A stretch of 64,000 nt of DNA, from NCBI GenBank assembly GCA_023387985.1, contig JAEWHC010000005.1, forward strand, positions 372,001-436,000. The letters are read 5' to 3'. The first letter of the stretch is position 1. Each line of letters starts with the position of its first letter. The notes under the pieces were generated by a model. The model was not told the DNA's origin. It searched no databases and saw nothing but the letters and a program-made list of their open reading frames with translations. Origin of the DNA: Bacteroidota bacterium. GTDB taxonomy: Bacteria; Bacteroidota; Bacteroidia; Chitinophagales; Chitinophagaceae. Positions 53,005-63,089 of the stretch are shown one piece after another. The translations under genes and the position numbers were made by a program.

Positions 53005-54828
53005 ATGACCATTGAAGAATTCAGGAAAATAGCGCCAGGTCTGCCGGCACAACCCGGCATTTATAAGTATGCAGACAAGGATGGTCGTACCATTTACGTA
53101 GGCAAGGCCAAAAATATCCGCAAGCGCGTCAGCTCCTATTTCAATAAGCGGCTGCCGGGATATAAAACCCATGAACTTGTCAGGAACATTGCCGCCATAT
53201 CATTCACTATTGTAAACAGCGAGCAGGATGCGTTTTTCCTGGAGAACAGCCTGATCAAAGAGCTGCAACCGAAATTCAATATCGATCTGAAGGACGATAA
53301 AAGTTTTCCGTTTATTGTGATCAAGAACGAACATTTTCCCCGTGTTTTTCTTACCCGCAAAAAAATAAACGATGGCAGCGAATACCTCGGTCCCTTTACC
53401 AGTGTCGGAAAGGTACGGGAACTGTTGGCTTTCATTCGTCAGCATATTCCATTACGTACATGCAAACTTGACCTTACGCCCAAAAAAATAGCCAGGGGCA
53501 AATACCGGGTTTGCCTGGAATACCATCTGGGCAACTGTTTCGGGCCCTGCGAAGGCCTGCAAACTGAAGAAGATTACATAGAAAGTATTCAGCATGTGCG
53601 GGAAATATTAAAAGGCAAGCTCAGCGGTGTGGTACGCAAATACCGCGAACTGCTGGCTAAGCATGTAGCTGCACTGGAGTTTGAAAAAGCCCAGGCGGTG
53701 AAGAAGAAACTGGAGCACCTCGAAAACTATCAAAGCCGTTCGGTGGTCGTGAGTCAAAGCCTTAAAGACCTGGATGTTTTCAGCCTGCTGCAAGAAAATC
53801 ACGAAGCTTTTGTGAATTTTCTAATGGTAAGGAATGGCTCAGTAGTGCAAACACATACATTAAGCCTGCTCGTTAAAACCGACGAGACTGATGCGGAGAT
53901 CCTTGCCTTTGCAATTGCCCAGATCCGGGAAACTTTTCTGAGTGACGCGCCGGAAATCGTGGTGCCGTTTTCCATACCTTTCCCCGGAACGGATGCCCGC
54001 ATCACCATACCTAAAGCCGGAACCAAGAAGCATTTGCTCGATCTGAGCGAGCAGAATGCCAAAGCTTTCCGTGAAGAGGTGAAAAGAAAACGGATCCTGC
54101 ACCTGGAAGAAGCTTCAGGCAGGGATATGCTCCCCGTTTTACAGGAAATGAAGCAAAACCTTTACATGCATGAGCTTCCGTTGCATATCGAATGCTTCGA
54201 TAACTCCAATTTCCAGGGAAGTTATCCGGTTTCTGCAATGGTCTGCTTTAAAAATGGAAGGCCACACAAACAGGATTACCGCAAATTCAACATCAAGACC
54301 GTAACAGGTATTGATGATTTCGCCAGTATGAAAGAAGCTGTTTTCCGTCGGTACAAGCGGGTAATACTGGAAGAGGAACCGCTTCCGCAGCTCGTGATCA
54401 TTGATGGCGGAAAAGGGCAGTTAAACGCGGCCATGAAAGCATTTGCCGAACTGGAGCTAAACCCTGTGCCGTTCACCGTGGTGGGACTTGCTAAAAACAT
54501 CGAAGAGATCTTCTTCCCCGGCGACATGGAATCAGTGCAGCTGCCATACAATAGTGCAAGCCTCAAGCTCATTCGCGCCATAAGAGATGAGGTACACCGC
54601 TTTGGTATCACTTTTCACCGCGACAAACGAAGCAAAGGCACCTTTAAGAACGAATTGGAGAGCATACCCGGCATCGGGGAGCAAACCGCAAAGCAACTCC
54701 TTCAAAAATTCCGTTCAGTCGCAAAGGTAAAGGCGGCCACACTGGAGGAGATTGCTGAAATCGCAGGCAAATCACGGGCTGAGAAAGTCCGGCAATATTT
54801 TGACGCCAAATCCAATACCAAACCATAA
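53005..54828 (+). CDS. uvrC: Excinuclease ABC subunit C
   Basis: A 607-residue nucleotide-excision-repair nuclease that makes both incisions around a lesion with UvrB. Domains in order: GIY-YIG nuclease (LPAQPGIYKYADKDGRTIYV, GKAKNIRKRVSSYF), the cysteine cluster region (CLEYHLGNCFGPCEG), UVR domain at about 210-245 (YRELLAKHVAALEFEKAQAV), the RNase H-like C-terminal nuclease (HIECFDNSNFQGSYPVSAMV, LVIIDGGKGQLNAA), and a helix-hairpin-helix end (LESIPGIGEQTAKQLLQKF). Length and motifs are normal. It may share a transcript with the preceding lipoprotein gene. Terminator shared with the gld operon follows. Confidence 0.97.
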   Translation: MTIEEFRKIAPGLPAQPGIYKYADKDGRTIYVGKAKNIRKRVSSYFNKRLPGYKTHELVRNIAAISFTIVNSEQDAFFLENSLIKELQPKFNIDLKDDKSFPFIVIKNEHFPRVFLTRKKINDGSEYLGPFTSVGKVRELLAFIRQHIPLRTCKLDLTPKKIARGKYRVCLEYHLGNCFGPCEGLQTEEDYIESIQHVREILKGKLSGVVRKYRELLAKHVAALEFEKAQAVKKKLEHLENYQSRSVVVSQSLKDLDVFSLLQENHEAFVNFLMVRNGSVVQTHTLSLLVKTDETDAEILAFAIAQIRETFLSDAPEIVVPFSIPFPGTDARITIPKAGTKKHLLDLSEQNAKAFREEVKRKRILHLEEASGRDMLPVLQEMKQNLYMHELPLHIECFDNSNFQGSYPVSAMVCFKNGRPHKQDYRKFNIKTVTGIDDFASMKEAVFRRYKRVILEEEPLPQLVIIDGGKGQLNAAMKAFAELELNPVPFTVVGLAKNIEEIFFPGDMESVQLPYNSASLKLIRAIRDEVHRFGITFHRDKRSKGTFKNELESIPGIGEQTAKQLLQKFRSVAKVKAATLEEIAEIAGKSRAEKVRQYFDAKSNTKP

Positions 54829-54872
54829 ACGGATTCTTTTACGCGTTAGGTATGACGAGTTAGGCAATACAA

Positions 54873-54905
54873 AACCGGCCCCAAAAATGGAGCCGGTTTA
54901 GCTTT
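54873..54905. terminator. Terminator between uvrC and gldN
   Basis: AACCGGCCCC-AAAAAT-GGAGCCGGTT forms a strong stem with a bulge, then TAGCTTTCTTT. The A-rich flank on the other side (AATACAAAACCGGC) makes it plausible for both converging transcripts. Confidence 0.75.
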
Positions 54906-54925
54906 CTTTATCAACTAACTATTGA

Positions 54926-55927
54926 TCAGTACGACCACTGGTTTTGTTCCCAGTCGAATATGGTTGTCTTAATGTTGTCTCCTTCAAGCAAGCGATGCAG
55001 CGGATCCTGGATCAGGCCGGCCAGCGGCAGATCGCGTGGGTTGTTGAGGGTAGATTTATAAATGTAACTCGTATAGTAACGCGCTTCAAAAATTTCTTCC
55101 CAGGTCATACGCAGGGCCATATTACGCGCATTGTAAGCTTCATGTCTTGCCAGTATCGGGCGAAGATCCGGATAATAAAGCCAAAACAGGGTAATGCCTC
55201 CACGTATTGATCCATCATCATTTCTCACCACTTTCACCGGTGCGATGCCAATGGTACGAAAATGCATTCGGCTTGTTTCGCGATCGAAAATCACTTCTTC
55301 TTTTAGGCGGTAAGCAACAATGGTATTTTCGTCAAATTCATCACGGATGACCGTATCCTTCATATAACCCAGCGAACCGTCGGGATCGCGGTCATAATCC
55401 ACGATCTGAATGGTATAGGCCTGGCCGGAAAGCATGGTAGATATTTCTCCTGTAGTAATTGGCGTGGTAAACCGATCGTTTACATTGCTGAATGCAGTTA
55501 CATCCCCATTGCCTATTGCTCGCAACAAAATATTGAACAAACGTTGGCTGCCGTAATCATCTTGCCCGTCATATTTGAAAGGCAGATTCATTTTTTCATC
55601 AACCACGATTTCGCGCCACAGAACTTGTTTGTACACCACATCGTCCAGCCTGATCTGATCGTAAGGTAACGGCGTTTTTTCCATAACGTCCACACCTACC
55701 ACAGTGGTTCCCGGCCTTCTGCTTGGCAACATCCCCGGTAAAGGCAGGGTATCCGCATTTACCTGTACAACAGGAGTGTCCACCACTGCAGGCGCAGGAG
55801 CGGTTGCTGCCACAGTATTGGTCCGGCCGGTATTGGTTCTGCGGCTGGAAGCTCTCTGTGCATCGGCATCTTGCCAAACCAGGACAAACGTGGCAAATGC
55901 ACAGGTTAATAGGGCTAATTTCTTCAT
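54926..55927 (-). CDS. gldN: Gliding motility / type IX secretion protein GldN
   Basis: A 333-residue periplasmic/outer-membrane component of the type IX secretion ring. Signal peptide (LALLTCAFATFVLVWQDADA), then a Thr/Ala/Pro-rich linker, and the conserved GldN region: PLPYDQIRLDDVVYKQVLWR, EIVVDEKMNLPFKYDGQDDY, then TIQIVDYDRDPDG and GITLFWLYYPDLRPILARHE, ending FEARYYTSYIYKSTLNNPRD. GldN associates with GldK in the ring under the outer membrane. It is the last gene of the gldK-L-M-N series, 74 bases after gldM. Confidence 0.93.
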   Translation of the reverse strand: MKKLALLTCAFATFVLVWQDADAQRASSRRTNTGRTNTVAATAPAPAVVDTPVVQVNADTLPLPGMLPSRRPGTTVVGVDVMEKTPLPYDQIRLDDVVYKQVLWREIVVDEKMNLPFKYDGQDDYGSQRLFNILLRAIGNGDVTAFSNVNDRFTTPITTGEISTMLSGQAYTIQIVDYDRDPDGSLGYMKDTVIRDEFDENTIVAYRLKEEVIFDRETSRMHFRTIGIAPVKVVRNDDGSIRGGITLFWLYYPDLRPILARHEAYNARNMALRMTWEEIFEARYYTSYIYKSTLNNPRDLPLAGLIQDPLHRLLEGDNIKTTIFDWEQNQWSY

Positions 55928-56001
55928 TCTTTTTCTTTTATCGGCTTTCCCTGATGCGGGATCGGGGTTTTTCTTTATTACAAAACGTAAACCAATTCCT
56001 G

Positions 56002-57525
56002 TTATTGCAATTGGAAAACGATTGGCGGCAATTTACGGTTACGCCCATCCGGCCCTCTCACCATGATGTCATCAATATAAATGGTACTTCCGGGCCTGCA
56101 CTGTGCTACTACAGAGTTATTGCCCCAGCGGGCTCCGCTAACGGCATCTTCAGTATAGGACTGGAATCCTGAACCATTTCCACCCATCCTGTAGCTCAGC
56201 ACGGAAAAAGGTGCTTCAAATTCTGAATCCTGCAAGCGGGCGATAAGGCCTCCCATGGCTTTGAATTGTGCAGAAGAAACCTTTCCTCCTTTCAGCGTAC
56301 CAACCATGGCAATGGGATCGGGCAAAAGCTTTACCCGGATGGCAAATGGGTAGTTTTTCCCATCCACATTTACATTCACGGTAGCGGGACCAACGTTTTT
56401 GGCATCGGCGATATACCGCTCTCCACCTGCCGCCCGAATGGAACCACCGGTGAAGCTTACCCTTGCATTTTCACGTCTTCCACTACCCGTAGAAATAAGC
56501 AATGGATTATCAACACCAACGTACATCACGTTCATTTTTTCCAGGAAGATGGATGCACCGGAAGCCTGACCTACGGTATAGTTTACGGTAGTTGACTTTC
56601 TTACCATTTCACCGGTATTCGGATCTTTAAATTCCACTGTAACCGGAATGCTGCTTCCACCTGCACCTGCAGTGGTGGTATAACGTGCAAAACCGCTGTC
56701 GTTAGCAACTTGCGATACGCCCCCAATTGTAATGGTGGGTTTGGCGGCAGAGCTGAATGCACCGATACCGGCTTTGATTTCCAGTGGTTGGCCTGGAAGC
56801 AGGTAGGTGGAGTTCTGGCTGGTTAAAATCTCAAATTTATCCATTACCACTTCTACCCTTCCAATCTGGTTTTGCGCATATTCGGCAACCAGGTTCCCTG
56901 AACGTAGCACATCATTCTGAAATTTGCTCAACATGGTGATGGATGCAATAGTCGGCGACATGCGGAAATAGGCAGAAGACCAGGTATTGTTGCCCATGCT
57001 CTGGGTTTTGGGAACGGTCAGGTCGACTGGCAACTGGTCAAGCTTTGCTTTTTCCTGATGATCGGCAGGAAGAACATTCTTTAACCGGGCCAGGAATTTT
57101 CCGAGTTCGTCGTGAAGTTTTGTTCCTTCACCCTGTGTCTCCATGATGAGTGAGCTGGCATTGAGGTCATCTTCCTTGAATTTCTCAACTCCATCTTCCA
57201 TGGTCAGGCCTGAACCTTGTTTCAATTTGGTTTTTAATTCCTCGATATAAGCAACCATTTCATTGGAAATGGCAATGGCAGAATCCGCTTTGGGTTTCCA
57301 AATCGCTGCTTTGGCCGCGGTTTCCGCTTCTTTCATTTGTGCCGCAAGTGATTGGGAAATGGTGGCGTTCGAGGTTTTGATTACTTCGTTTGAGTTTAAT
57401 AAACTGTTGTCCACAGTTTTAAAGGCATTCAGAATTTCAGCAGAAATGTTCAACGCTAACATGGCTGTTAGTACGATGTACATCATGTTGATCATCTTTT
57501 GCCGCGGCTCCTTAGGTAAAGCCAT
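56002..57525 (-). CDS. gldM: Gliding motility / type IX secretion protein GldM
   Basis: A 507-residue inner-membrane protein with one helix (MINMMYIVLTAMLALNISAE, about 11-30) and a large periplasmic part. With GldL it forms the proton-driven motor that powers secretion and gliding. Conserved stretches: KEPRQKMINMMYIVLTAM at the N-terminus, periplasmic domains with VEVVMDKFEILTSQNSTYLL and LPGQPLEIKAGIGAFSSAA, and the C-terminal RNRKLPPIVFQLQ. Length agrees with the family (about 510). Downstream of gldL by 63 bases. Confidence 0.95.
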   Translation of the reverse strand: MALPKEPRQKMINMMYIVLTAMLALNISAEILNAFKTVDNSLLNSNEVIKTSNATISQSLAAQMKEAETAAKAAIWKPKADSAIAISNEMVAYIEELKTKLKQGSGLTMEDGVEKFKEDDLNASSLIMETQGEGTKLHDELGKFLARLKNVLPADHQEKAKLDQLPVDLTVPKTQSMGNNTWSSAYFRMSPTIASITMLSKFQNDVLRSGNLVAEYAQNQIGRVEVVMDKFEILTSQNSTYLLPGQPLEIKAGIGAFSSAAKPTITIGGVSQVANDSGFARYTTTAGAGGSSIPVTVEFKDPNTGEMVRKSTTVNYTVGQASGASIFLEKMNVMYVGVDNPLLISTGSGRRENARVSFTGGSIRAAGGERYIADAKNVGPATVNVNVDGKNYPFAIRVKLLPDPIAMVGTLKGGKVSSAQFKAMGGLIARLQDSEFEAPFSVLSYRMGGNGSGFQSYTEDAVSGARWGNNSVVAQCRPGSTIYIDDIMVRGPDGRNRKLPPIVFQLQ

Positions 57526-57588
57526 AATTCAATTCGTTTTTAGCTATTCGTAAATCAGTTCGAGATTTGTTCAAAGATTTCACAGCAA

Positions 57589-58341
57589 TTAAGCGCGGCC
57601 CTGCATGGCGTTGAGCATATTTCCATAAACACTGTTCAGGCGGGAAAGATTATTGCTCAGTTTGCTGATCTCATTTTGGGCAGATTTGGCGTCTTCCACA
57701 CTGCCGGACATCATTTCGCCCATAGCAGAAAGATTACCCCAAAACTTATTCATCGTTCTCAGGTGGTTGTTGCTATCATTCAGTTCTACTTCATACATGG
57801 CATTCAACGCACCGAGGTTTTTGTTGAGGCCCTGCAACTGCATATGAAAATTACGCGTGCTTTCACTTGCCTGGTTGAAGTTGTCCATGGCAGAAACGGT
57901 CTTGTCCATTGACGTTCTGATGTTGTTCATAGACTCACTGGCCGCCTTTGCGCTTGCATTAAAGTCGCCGGTGGCTTTAACCACATCGGTCATTTCGCCC
58001 ATTTTTTCTACGGTGGTGCCCAGGCGGTTGAAACCTGAGCTCAATTTCTGGAGATTGGCCGGTGTAATATCTGCTTCCTGCAGCATTTTGTCCAGGGATT
58101 TCAAAGCCGGGTTGCCGCCTGTATCCGCTGTTACGGGTAAAGGCCCGCGTTGGGTGTAGGGCGGGGGAATAAATGCATATACCGTAAAGATAAATGCTTC
58201 GGTCATCAGACCGATGGTGAGCATAAGATCAGCAAAAGGCTTGTGCAGCAATTTTGCCCATGCTCCAAAGATTACGATTGCAGCTCCAAGGCAAACAATT
58301 ACGTTTACGATTACTTCTGTTCTTCTGGAAACACCTGCCAT
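57589..58341 (-). CDS. gldL: Gliding motility / type IX secretion protein GldL
   Basis: A 250-residue inner-membrane protein: two helices at about 9-27 (VNVIVCLGAAIVIFGAWAK) and 35-55 (ADLMLTIGLMTEAFIFTVYA) and a cytoplasmic tail with long helical stretches (MQEADITPANLQKLSSGFNR, SAMDNFNQASESTRNFHMQL). The conserved Glu48-type residue within helix two (LMTEAFIF) is thought to handle protons. GldL and GldM form the type IX motor. The gene follows gldK by 129 bases; the tail is a little longer than in well-studied GldL proteins. Confidence 0.94.
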   Translation of the reverse strand: MAGVSRRTEVIVNVIVCLGAAIVIFGAWAKLLHKPFADLMLTIGLMTEAFIFTVYAFIPPPYTQRGPLPVTADTGGNPALKSLDKMLQEADITPANLQKLSSGFNRLGTTVEKMGEMTDVVKATGDFNASAKAASESMNNIRTSMDKTVSAMDNFNQASESTRNFHMQLQGLNKNLGALNAMYEVELNDSNNHLRTMNKFWGNLSAMGEMMSGSVEDAKSAQNEISKLSNNLSRLNSVYGNMLNAMQGRA

Positions 58342-58470
58342 AAAGGTTTGTTTTTTGAGGTTTTACGATTGTTTATTGCTTTCAGGAAGGGTTATAAAGT
58401 TGGTGCGGTTGCTTCCTGATTCAGCCGCTTAATTAATTTTTTTATGGAATACTGATTTTGATGTCCCCGA

Positions 58471-59793
58471 CTATTTGATCTTTTTGTTCATCGCCCTCAT
58501 GGTTTTTTTGTCCATGCCGCCTTCACCAAAAATCGGCAGATCGATCACTGTACGGAAACCAATATAAGACTTGGCCGTATCCTGGTATTCGTAGCTGCGG
58601 GAGCTTGTTTGCAGGAACCAACCTACATCTTTCCAACTTCCGCCCCGTACCACCTTACGCTTCATACGTGGTGGATCTGAATCTTTTGCATTCCAGCGGA
58701 TGTCAGGGTTCATATCATGTTGAAAAGTATAGGCGCCTTCATAAAATAAGGACCCGGTCCATTCTGCCACATTTCCAGCCATGCAGTACAAGCCAAAATC
58801 ATTGGGCCAGTATGCATCGGCACGAACAGTATAAAATCCGCCATCTTCTGGATAATTGCCCCGGCCGGGCTTGAAGTTGGCCAGGATGCAACCTTTCTGG
58901 TTACGCAGGTACATACCACCCCAGGGGAATGGCGCCTGGCTGCGACCGCCGCGTGCTGCGTATTCCCATTCTGCTTCACTCGGAAGGCGAAAATCGGATT
59001 CTGTTTGCCGGCCTTTGCTGTCAAGATAGCTGTTGAGATAGACAGAACGCCATTTCGCAAAGGCATCTGCCTGTTTCCAGCTCACCCCTACAACAGGATA
59101 ATTTCCAAAAGCAGCATGTCCAAAATACTTTTTGGTCATGGGTTCATTGTAACTATAACTGAAGTCGCGCATCCATACCAGCGTATCTGGATAAACTTTT
59201 TGCGCGTATTTGATCAGGAAAGAACTCCTGGGCTGGCTTTTGTTTTCAATTTTCGCGGCTTCTTTCAGATCAAAATGCTCAACCTGGTAAATGATCTTTT
59301 CGGGGTCTATTTCTTTTTTACCGTAAATACGGTCCGGTGGTGGAATGATCAGCGGATCCAGTTTTTCAATGGTTGCTTTATCCGCATAATTGATTGTGGA
59401 GGCTTTGTCCCAATCCACATATTCCACACCATCCACATCTTTTACATAACCGAGCTGCTTGGCCGAAACGCTGTCGCGAACCCAGTTCACAAACTGACGG
59501 TACTGGTTGTTGGTGATCTCAGTGGCGTCCATCCAGAAGCCCTGGATAGAAACCTGCCGGTTGCGTGCGGATAACGCATAGGTTACGTCTTCATCGCTTG
59601 GACCCATATGGAAGGTGCCCGAAGGGATCATCACCATTCCAACCGGGCGGGAGATCCCGGGTTTGGTGGAAGGTGCAACACCACGCACCTGGCCATCTGT
59701 GACATAGCCTTTGGTTTTCCCTTTTTTATTACAGGCAACCATACCTATACTCAGTAAAGCGAAGATGCCGAAGTAGATGAATCTTTTTGTCAT
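58471..59793 (-). CDS. gldK: Gliding motility / type IX secretion lipoprotein GldK
   Basis: A 440-residue lipoprotein (signal with Val-Ala-Cys21, MTKRFIYFGIFALLSIGMVA). A formylglycine-generating-enzyme-like (SUMF1/FGE) domain covers most of the mature protein: GMVMIPSGTFHMGPSDEDVT, QGFWMDATEITNNQYRQFVN, FRLPSEAEWEYAARGG and YCMAGNVAEWTGSLFY, with KVVRGGSWKDVGWFLQTSSR. GldK forms the periplasmic ring of the type IX system with GldN. It is the first gene of the operon and has no catalytic role known. Upstream interval (59794-59983) should hold the promoter. Confidence 0.94.
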   Translation of the reverse strand: MTKRFIYFGIFALLSIGMVACNKKGKTKGYVTDGQVRGVAPSTKPGISRPVGMVMIPSGTFHMGPSDEDVTYALSARNRQVSIQGFWMDATEITNNQYRQFVNWVRDSVSAKQLGYVKDVDGVEYVDWDKASTINYADKATIEKLDPLIIPPPDRIYGKKEIDPEKIIYQVEHFDLKEAAKIENKSQPRSSFLIKYAQKVYPDTLVWMRDFSYSYNEPMTKKYFGHAAFGNYPVVGVSWKQADAFAKWRSVYLNSYLDSKGRQTESDFRLPSEAEWEYAARGGRSQAPFPWGGMYLRNQKGCILANFKPGRGNYPEDGGFYTVRADAYWPNDFGLYCMAGNVAEWTGSLFYEGAYTFQHDMNPDIRWNAKDSDPPRMKRKVVRGGSWKDVGWFLQTSSRSYEYQDTAKSYIGFRTVIDLPIFGEGGMDKKTMRAMNKKIK

Positions 59794-59983
59794 TGCTCGT
59801 TGATAAAGAAATGTTTAGCGTTTCTTATTTTTTAATGTGTCTTGCCGCTTAATCTTTCATTGAAACAGCCATTCCGGAACCTATTTCAACCTCATACCCA
59901 AACGTCAAAATTTATTCCAAAGTATGTTACCCTCTAATTTTTTGGGTTGCAACCCTGCAATATGGCCGCAAAATAAGGATTGA

Positions 59984-62017
59984 TTATATTATATGCAATG
60001 CCTCTTGCAGGGAATTTAGCGGATTTTTACATACAAAATCCTCACAAACATAATATGTAGTGCGGTTATTCCTAATTAATTTTCCGCTTATTTGTGGATA
60101 TTTTTCTTCAACGACCTCTTTTTTGGAAGAAAGGAGGCATTTTTCCGGACGGTATAATTTCAAAATTTCTTTCCTGCTGGACTCTGCTTCAGGCCCGATT
60201 ATGACCAATTCTTTATATTCATGAGCCATGAACTGGGCAAGCATTCCCCAATTGGCAAAACTTGTCGGATATCCCTCAATGGCATTTGTTACCGCAGCCA
60301 CCATAGCTTCAGACCGTTCAATCCATTCCCGCTTGCCCAGCAATTTGCCGGCCTTCCAGAACAGGTGAGCAGCCGAACTGTTTGCTGCCGGGGTAGCCCC
60401 GTCATAAAGTTCTTTTTTCTGGAGAATTAGATCTTCAGCATGGATGTCTGCAAAATGGAAGAACACACTATCCGATGCAGCAAACCGGGTTTCAATATAG
60501 TTTACAATTTCCTGGACCTTATCCAGCCATTTGAGCTCACCGGTGGTTTCAGAGAGCTCGCATAAGGCAAGACCATATTCCGCAAGATCATCGAGAAAAG
60601 CACGCACCCCGCGGTGCTTATCCTTCACATGGTGCACATAACCGCCGTCATCATTTTTGAATTTTTCTTCGATGAAATTGACCGTTCTATTTACGGCTTC
60701 CATCCATTCCCTTTCAGGCCAAACCTGCCAGGCCTTCAGCATTGCCGTAAGCATCATTGCATTCCATGAAAGGATGATCTTGTCATCCAGCAATGGCTTG
60801 ATGCGGTTCTGGCGGTGTTCGAGCAGAATTTTTTTTGCTTCCTCCAGTTTTGCATTTGTGTTTTCATCCGGCCATCCATTGCGATTAAGCCAGAGAATGT
60901 TGGTTTCTTCCCAATTGCCTTTCTCTGTTACATGGTAATGGTCACAAAAAAGAGCGGCAAGCTCCTCATTCAACAGGGCTTCAATTTCGCTTTTCTCCCA
61001 GGTATAGTATAAACCTTCTGTGCCTTCGCTATCAGCATCGTAAGCGCTGTAAAAACCCCCGTCAGGCGCCAGCCAGTCGCGCAGTACAAATCCTATGGTT
61101 TCGTGAATGGCCTGCCGGAACGATTTTTTTTGGCTTAGTTTCCAGCCCTCCACGTAGGCGGAGATCAGCAGGGCATTGTCGTAAAGCATTTTTTCAAAAT
61201 GCGGAGCATGCCATAGCGCGTCTACGCTATAGCGTGCAAAACCGCCACCAAGGTGATCGTATATTCCGCCTTTATGCATTCTGTCAAGGGAAACCAAAGC
61301 ATGATCCAGCAATGCTTCGGAATCGCCAGAGGTACCGGATTTCTCCTGCTTTTGCATAAAATGGTATTGCCGCAACAGCCAGGTTATCGTCATGGTTTGC
61401 GGAAACTTAGGGGCCCGGCCAAAACCACCCCATTCTCTATCGGCCTGTTTCATTACCTGATCTGCCGCTTTCAGCATACCCGCAGCTGTTGGATAACTGT
61501 GCGCTATATCCGTTTGATTGGCATTTTGGAGATATTTTAATAGATTACCGGCCTGTTGCAATATTTCTTCGGGTGTGTTTAGCCAGGCATCATGAATGTT
61601 CTGCAAAACTTCGCGCCAGCTAATGCGGTTATATGCGCGGTGTGGCGGATAATAGGTTCCTCCAAAAAAAGGAATTTTCTCCGGTGTAAGAAATACATTG
61701 AGCGGCCACCCTCCTGAACCTGAAATGGCCTGAACCGCATCCATATAGATCTGGTCGATATCGGGTCTTTCCTCGCGGTCCACTTTTATATTCACAAAAT
61801 GCTTGTTCATATAATCTGCCACCACAGGATCATCAAAACTTTCGTGCTCCATAACGTGACACCAGTGGCAGGAGGAATAGCCAATACTTACCAATACCAC
61901 TTTGTTCTCCTCCCTGGCTTTCCTAAAAGCCTCTTCACCCCACGGAAACCAGTCAACGGGATTGTTGGCGTGTTGTTGCAAGTAGGGACTGGTTTCAAGT
62001 TTTAATCTGTTGGGCAT
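59984..62017 (-). CDS. DUF255 thioredoxin-domain protein (YyaL/SSP411-like)
   Basis: A 677-residue cytosolic protein. The N-terminal thioredoxin-like DUF255 domain (NRLKLETSPYLQQHANNPVD, PWGEEAFRKAREENKVVLVS, GYSSCHWCHVMEHESFDDPV) has a Cys-His-Trp-Cys-His motif. The rest is an (alpha/alpha)6 N-acetylglucosamine-2-epimerase-like toroid (DRMHKGGIYDHLGGGFARYS, WHAPHFEKMLYDNALLISAY, GGFYSAYDADSEGTEGLYYT). Family members include human SPATA20; function unknown. Single gene between gldK and gldA, with about 130 bases to gldA's divergent start. Confidence 0.94.
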   Translation of the reverse strand: MPNRLKLETSPYLQQHANNPVDWFPWGEEAFRKAREENKVVLVSIGYSSCHWCHVMEHESFDDPVVADYMNKHFVNIKVDREERPDIDQIYMDAVQAISGSGGWPLNVFLTPEKIPFFGGTYYPPHRAYNRISWREVLQNIHDAWLNTPEEILQQAGNLLKYLQNANQTDIAHSYPTAAGMLKAADQVMKQADREWGGFGRAPKFPQTMTITWLLRQYHFMQKQEKSGTSGDSEALLDHALVSLDRMHKGGIYDHLGGGFARYSVDALWHAPHFEKMLYDNALLISAYVEGWKLSQKKSFRQAIHETIGFVLRDWLAPDGGFYSAYDADSEGTEGLYYTWEKSEIEALLNEELAALFCDHYHVTEKGNWEETNILWLNRNGWPDENTNAKLEEAKKILLEHRQNRIKPLLDDKIILSWNAMMLTAMLKAWQVWPEREWMEAVNRTVNFIEEKFKNDDGGYVHHVKDKHRGVRAFLDDLAEYGLALCELSETTGELKWLDKVQEIVNYIETRFAASDSVFFHFADIHAEDLILQKKELYDGATPAANSSAAHLFWKAGKLLGKREWIERSEAMVAAVTNAIEGYPTSFANWGMLAQFMAHEYKELVIIGPEAESSRKEILKLYRPEKCLLSSKKEVVEEKYPQISGKLIRNNRTTYYVCEDFVCKNPLNSLQEALHII

Positions 62018-62151
62018 AATAATGATTGATGTTTAAAGTTAAGCCTAAGGCACTGCTATGGTTTTCTCTTTCAGAAAAAACAGCGACGGATGAGCCAACA
62101 GGTCGAAAATTTTGGAAATTGTTGCCAAAGCTTTAACCTTATTTTGCAGAC

Positions 62152-63057
62152 ATGGGTATTGAAGTATCTGACCTCACCAAAACATTTGGCAGCCAGGTGG
62201 CGGTCAACAACATTTCGTTTAGGGCTCAGACCGGCAGGCTGGTTGGATTTCTCGGTCCAAACGGAGCGGGCAAAAGCACGACTATGAAAATGATCACCGG
62301 TTACCTCAAACCAGATGCCGGTAAAATATGGGTTGATGGCATTCCTGTGCTGGAACAACCCCTGGAATCTAAAAAACGGATTGGCTACCTGCAGGAAAAC
62401 AACGCGCTTTATTATGACATGTATGTGCGTGAATACCTTTCTTTCATTGCTTCTGTTCACCAACTGGGCAAACCCGCCAAAAGGATACAGGAAGTGATTG
62501 AGCGTATTGGTTTGGAAAGGGAATCAGGAAAAAAGATAGGTGCATTAAGTAAAGGATACAAACAACGTGTCGGCCTGGCGGCGGCAATCATTCATGAACC
62601 GGCCGTACTTATCCTGGATGAGCCTACAAGCGGCCTTGACCCGAATCAGATTGTAGAGATCCGTAAAGTGATCAGCGATTATTCAAGGCAGCATTGTGTA
62701 TTGCTGAGTACACATATTATGCAGGAGGTTGAAGCCATTTGCGATGATGTGCTGATCATCAACCGCGGCGACCTGATCGCCGATACCTCGCTGGAAGATC
62801 TGAAAAAATTGAGACAGGGCAATGAACTGCAGGTGGAATTTAAAGAGCCTCTTGAAGCGCAATGGCTTGAGCGCTTGCCTGCAGTTGATTCGGTTGATAA
62901 ACTTGACATCTATCGTTGGAAAATTGTGGCGAATGACCTTGATGCCGCCAAAACGCAGATTCTGGAAATGAGCCTCCAAAACAACCTGAACATTACCGCC
63001 CTGCGACAAGGCAATTCCTTGGAAGGATTGTTCCAGTCACTTACGAAAGCGGGCTGA
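62152..63057 (+). CDS. gldA: ABC transporter ATP-binding protein GldA
   Basis: A 301-residue ATPase. Walker A is FLGPNGAGKSTTMKM (about 35-42); the signature and Walker B are LSKGYKQRVGLAAAIIHEPA and VLILDEPTSGLDPNQIVEIR; the H-loop is LSTHIMQEVEAICDD. The C-terminal part, after about residue 220, carries the extended domain of GldA-type proteins. GldA is linked to gliding and secretion, with GldF and GldG as permeases; those genes are not adjacent here, so a general exporter ATPase is not excluded. Divergent from the DUF255 gene. Confidence 0.85.
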   Translation: MGIEVSDLTKTFGSQVAVNNISFRAQTGRLVGFLGPNGAGKSTTMKMITGYLKPDAGKIWVDGIPVLEQPLESKKRIGYLQENNALYYDMYVREYLSFIASVHQLGKPAKRIQEVIERIGLERESGKKIGALSKGYKQRVGLAAAIIHEPAVLILDEPTSGLDPNQIVEIRKVISDYSRQHCVLLSTHIMQEVEAICDDVLIINRGDLIADTSLEDLKKLRQGNELQVEFKEPLEAQWLERLPAVDSVDKLDIYRWKIVANDLDAAKTQILEMSLQNNLNITALRQGNSLEGLFQSLTKAG

Positions 63058-63089
63058 TATTGAGGTTTAAGGATTCCAGGAACAACCCC

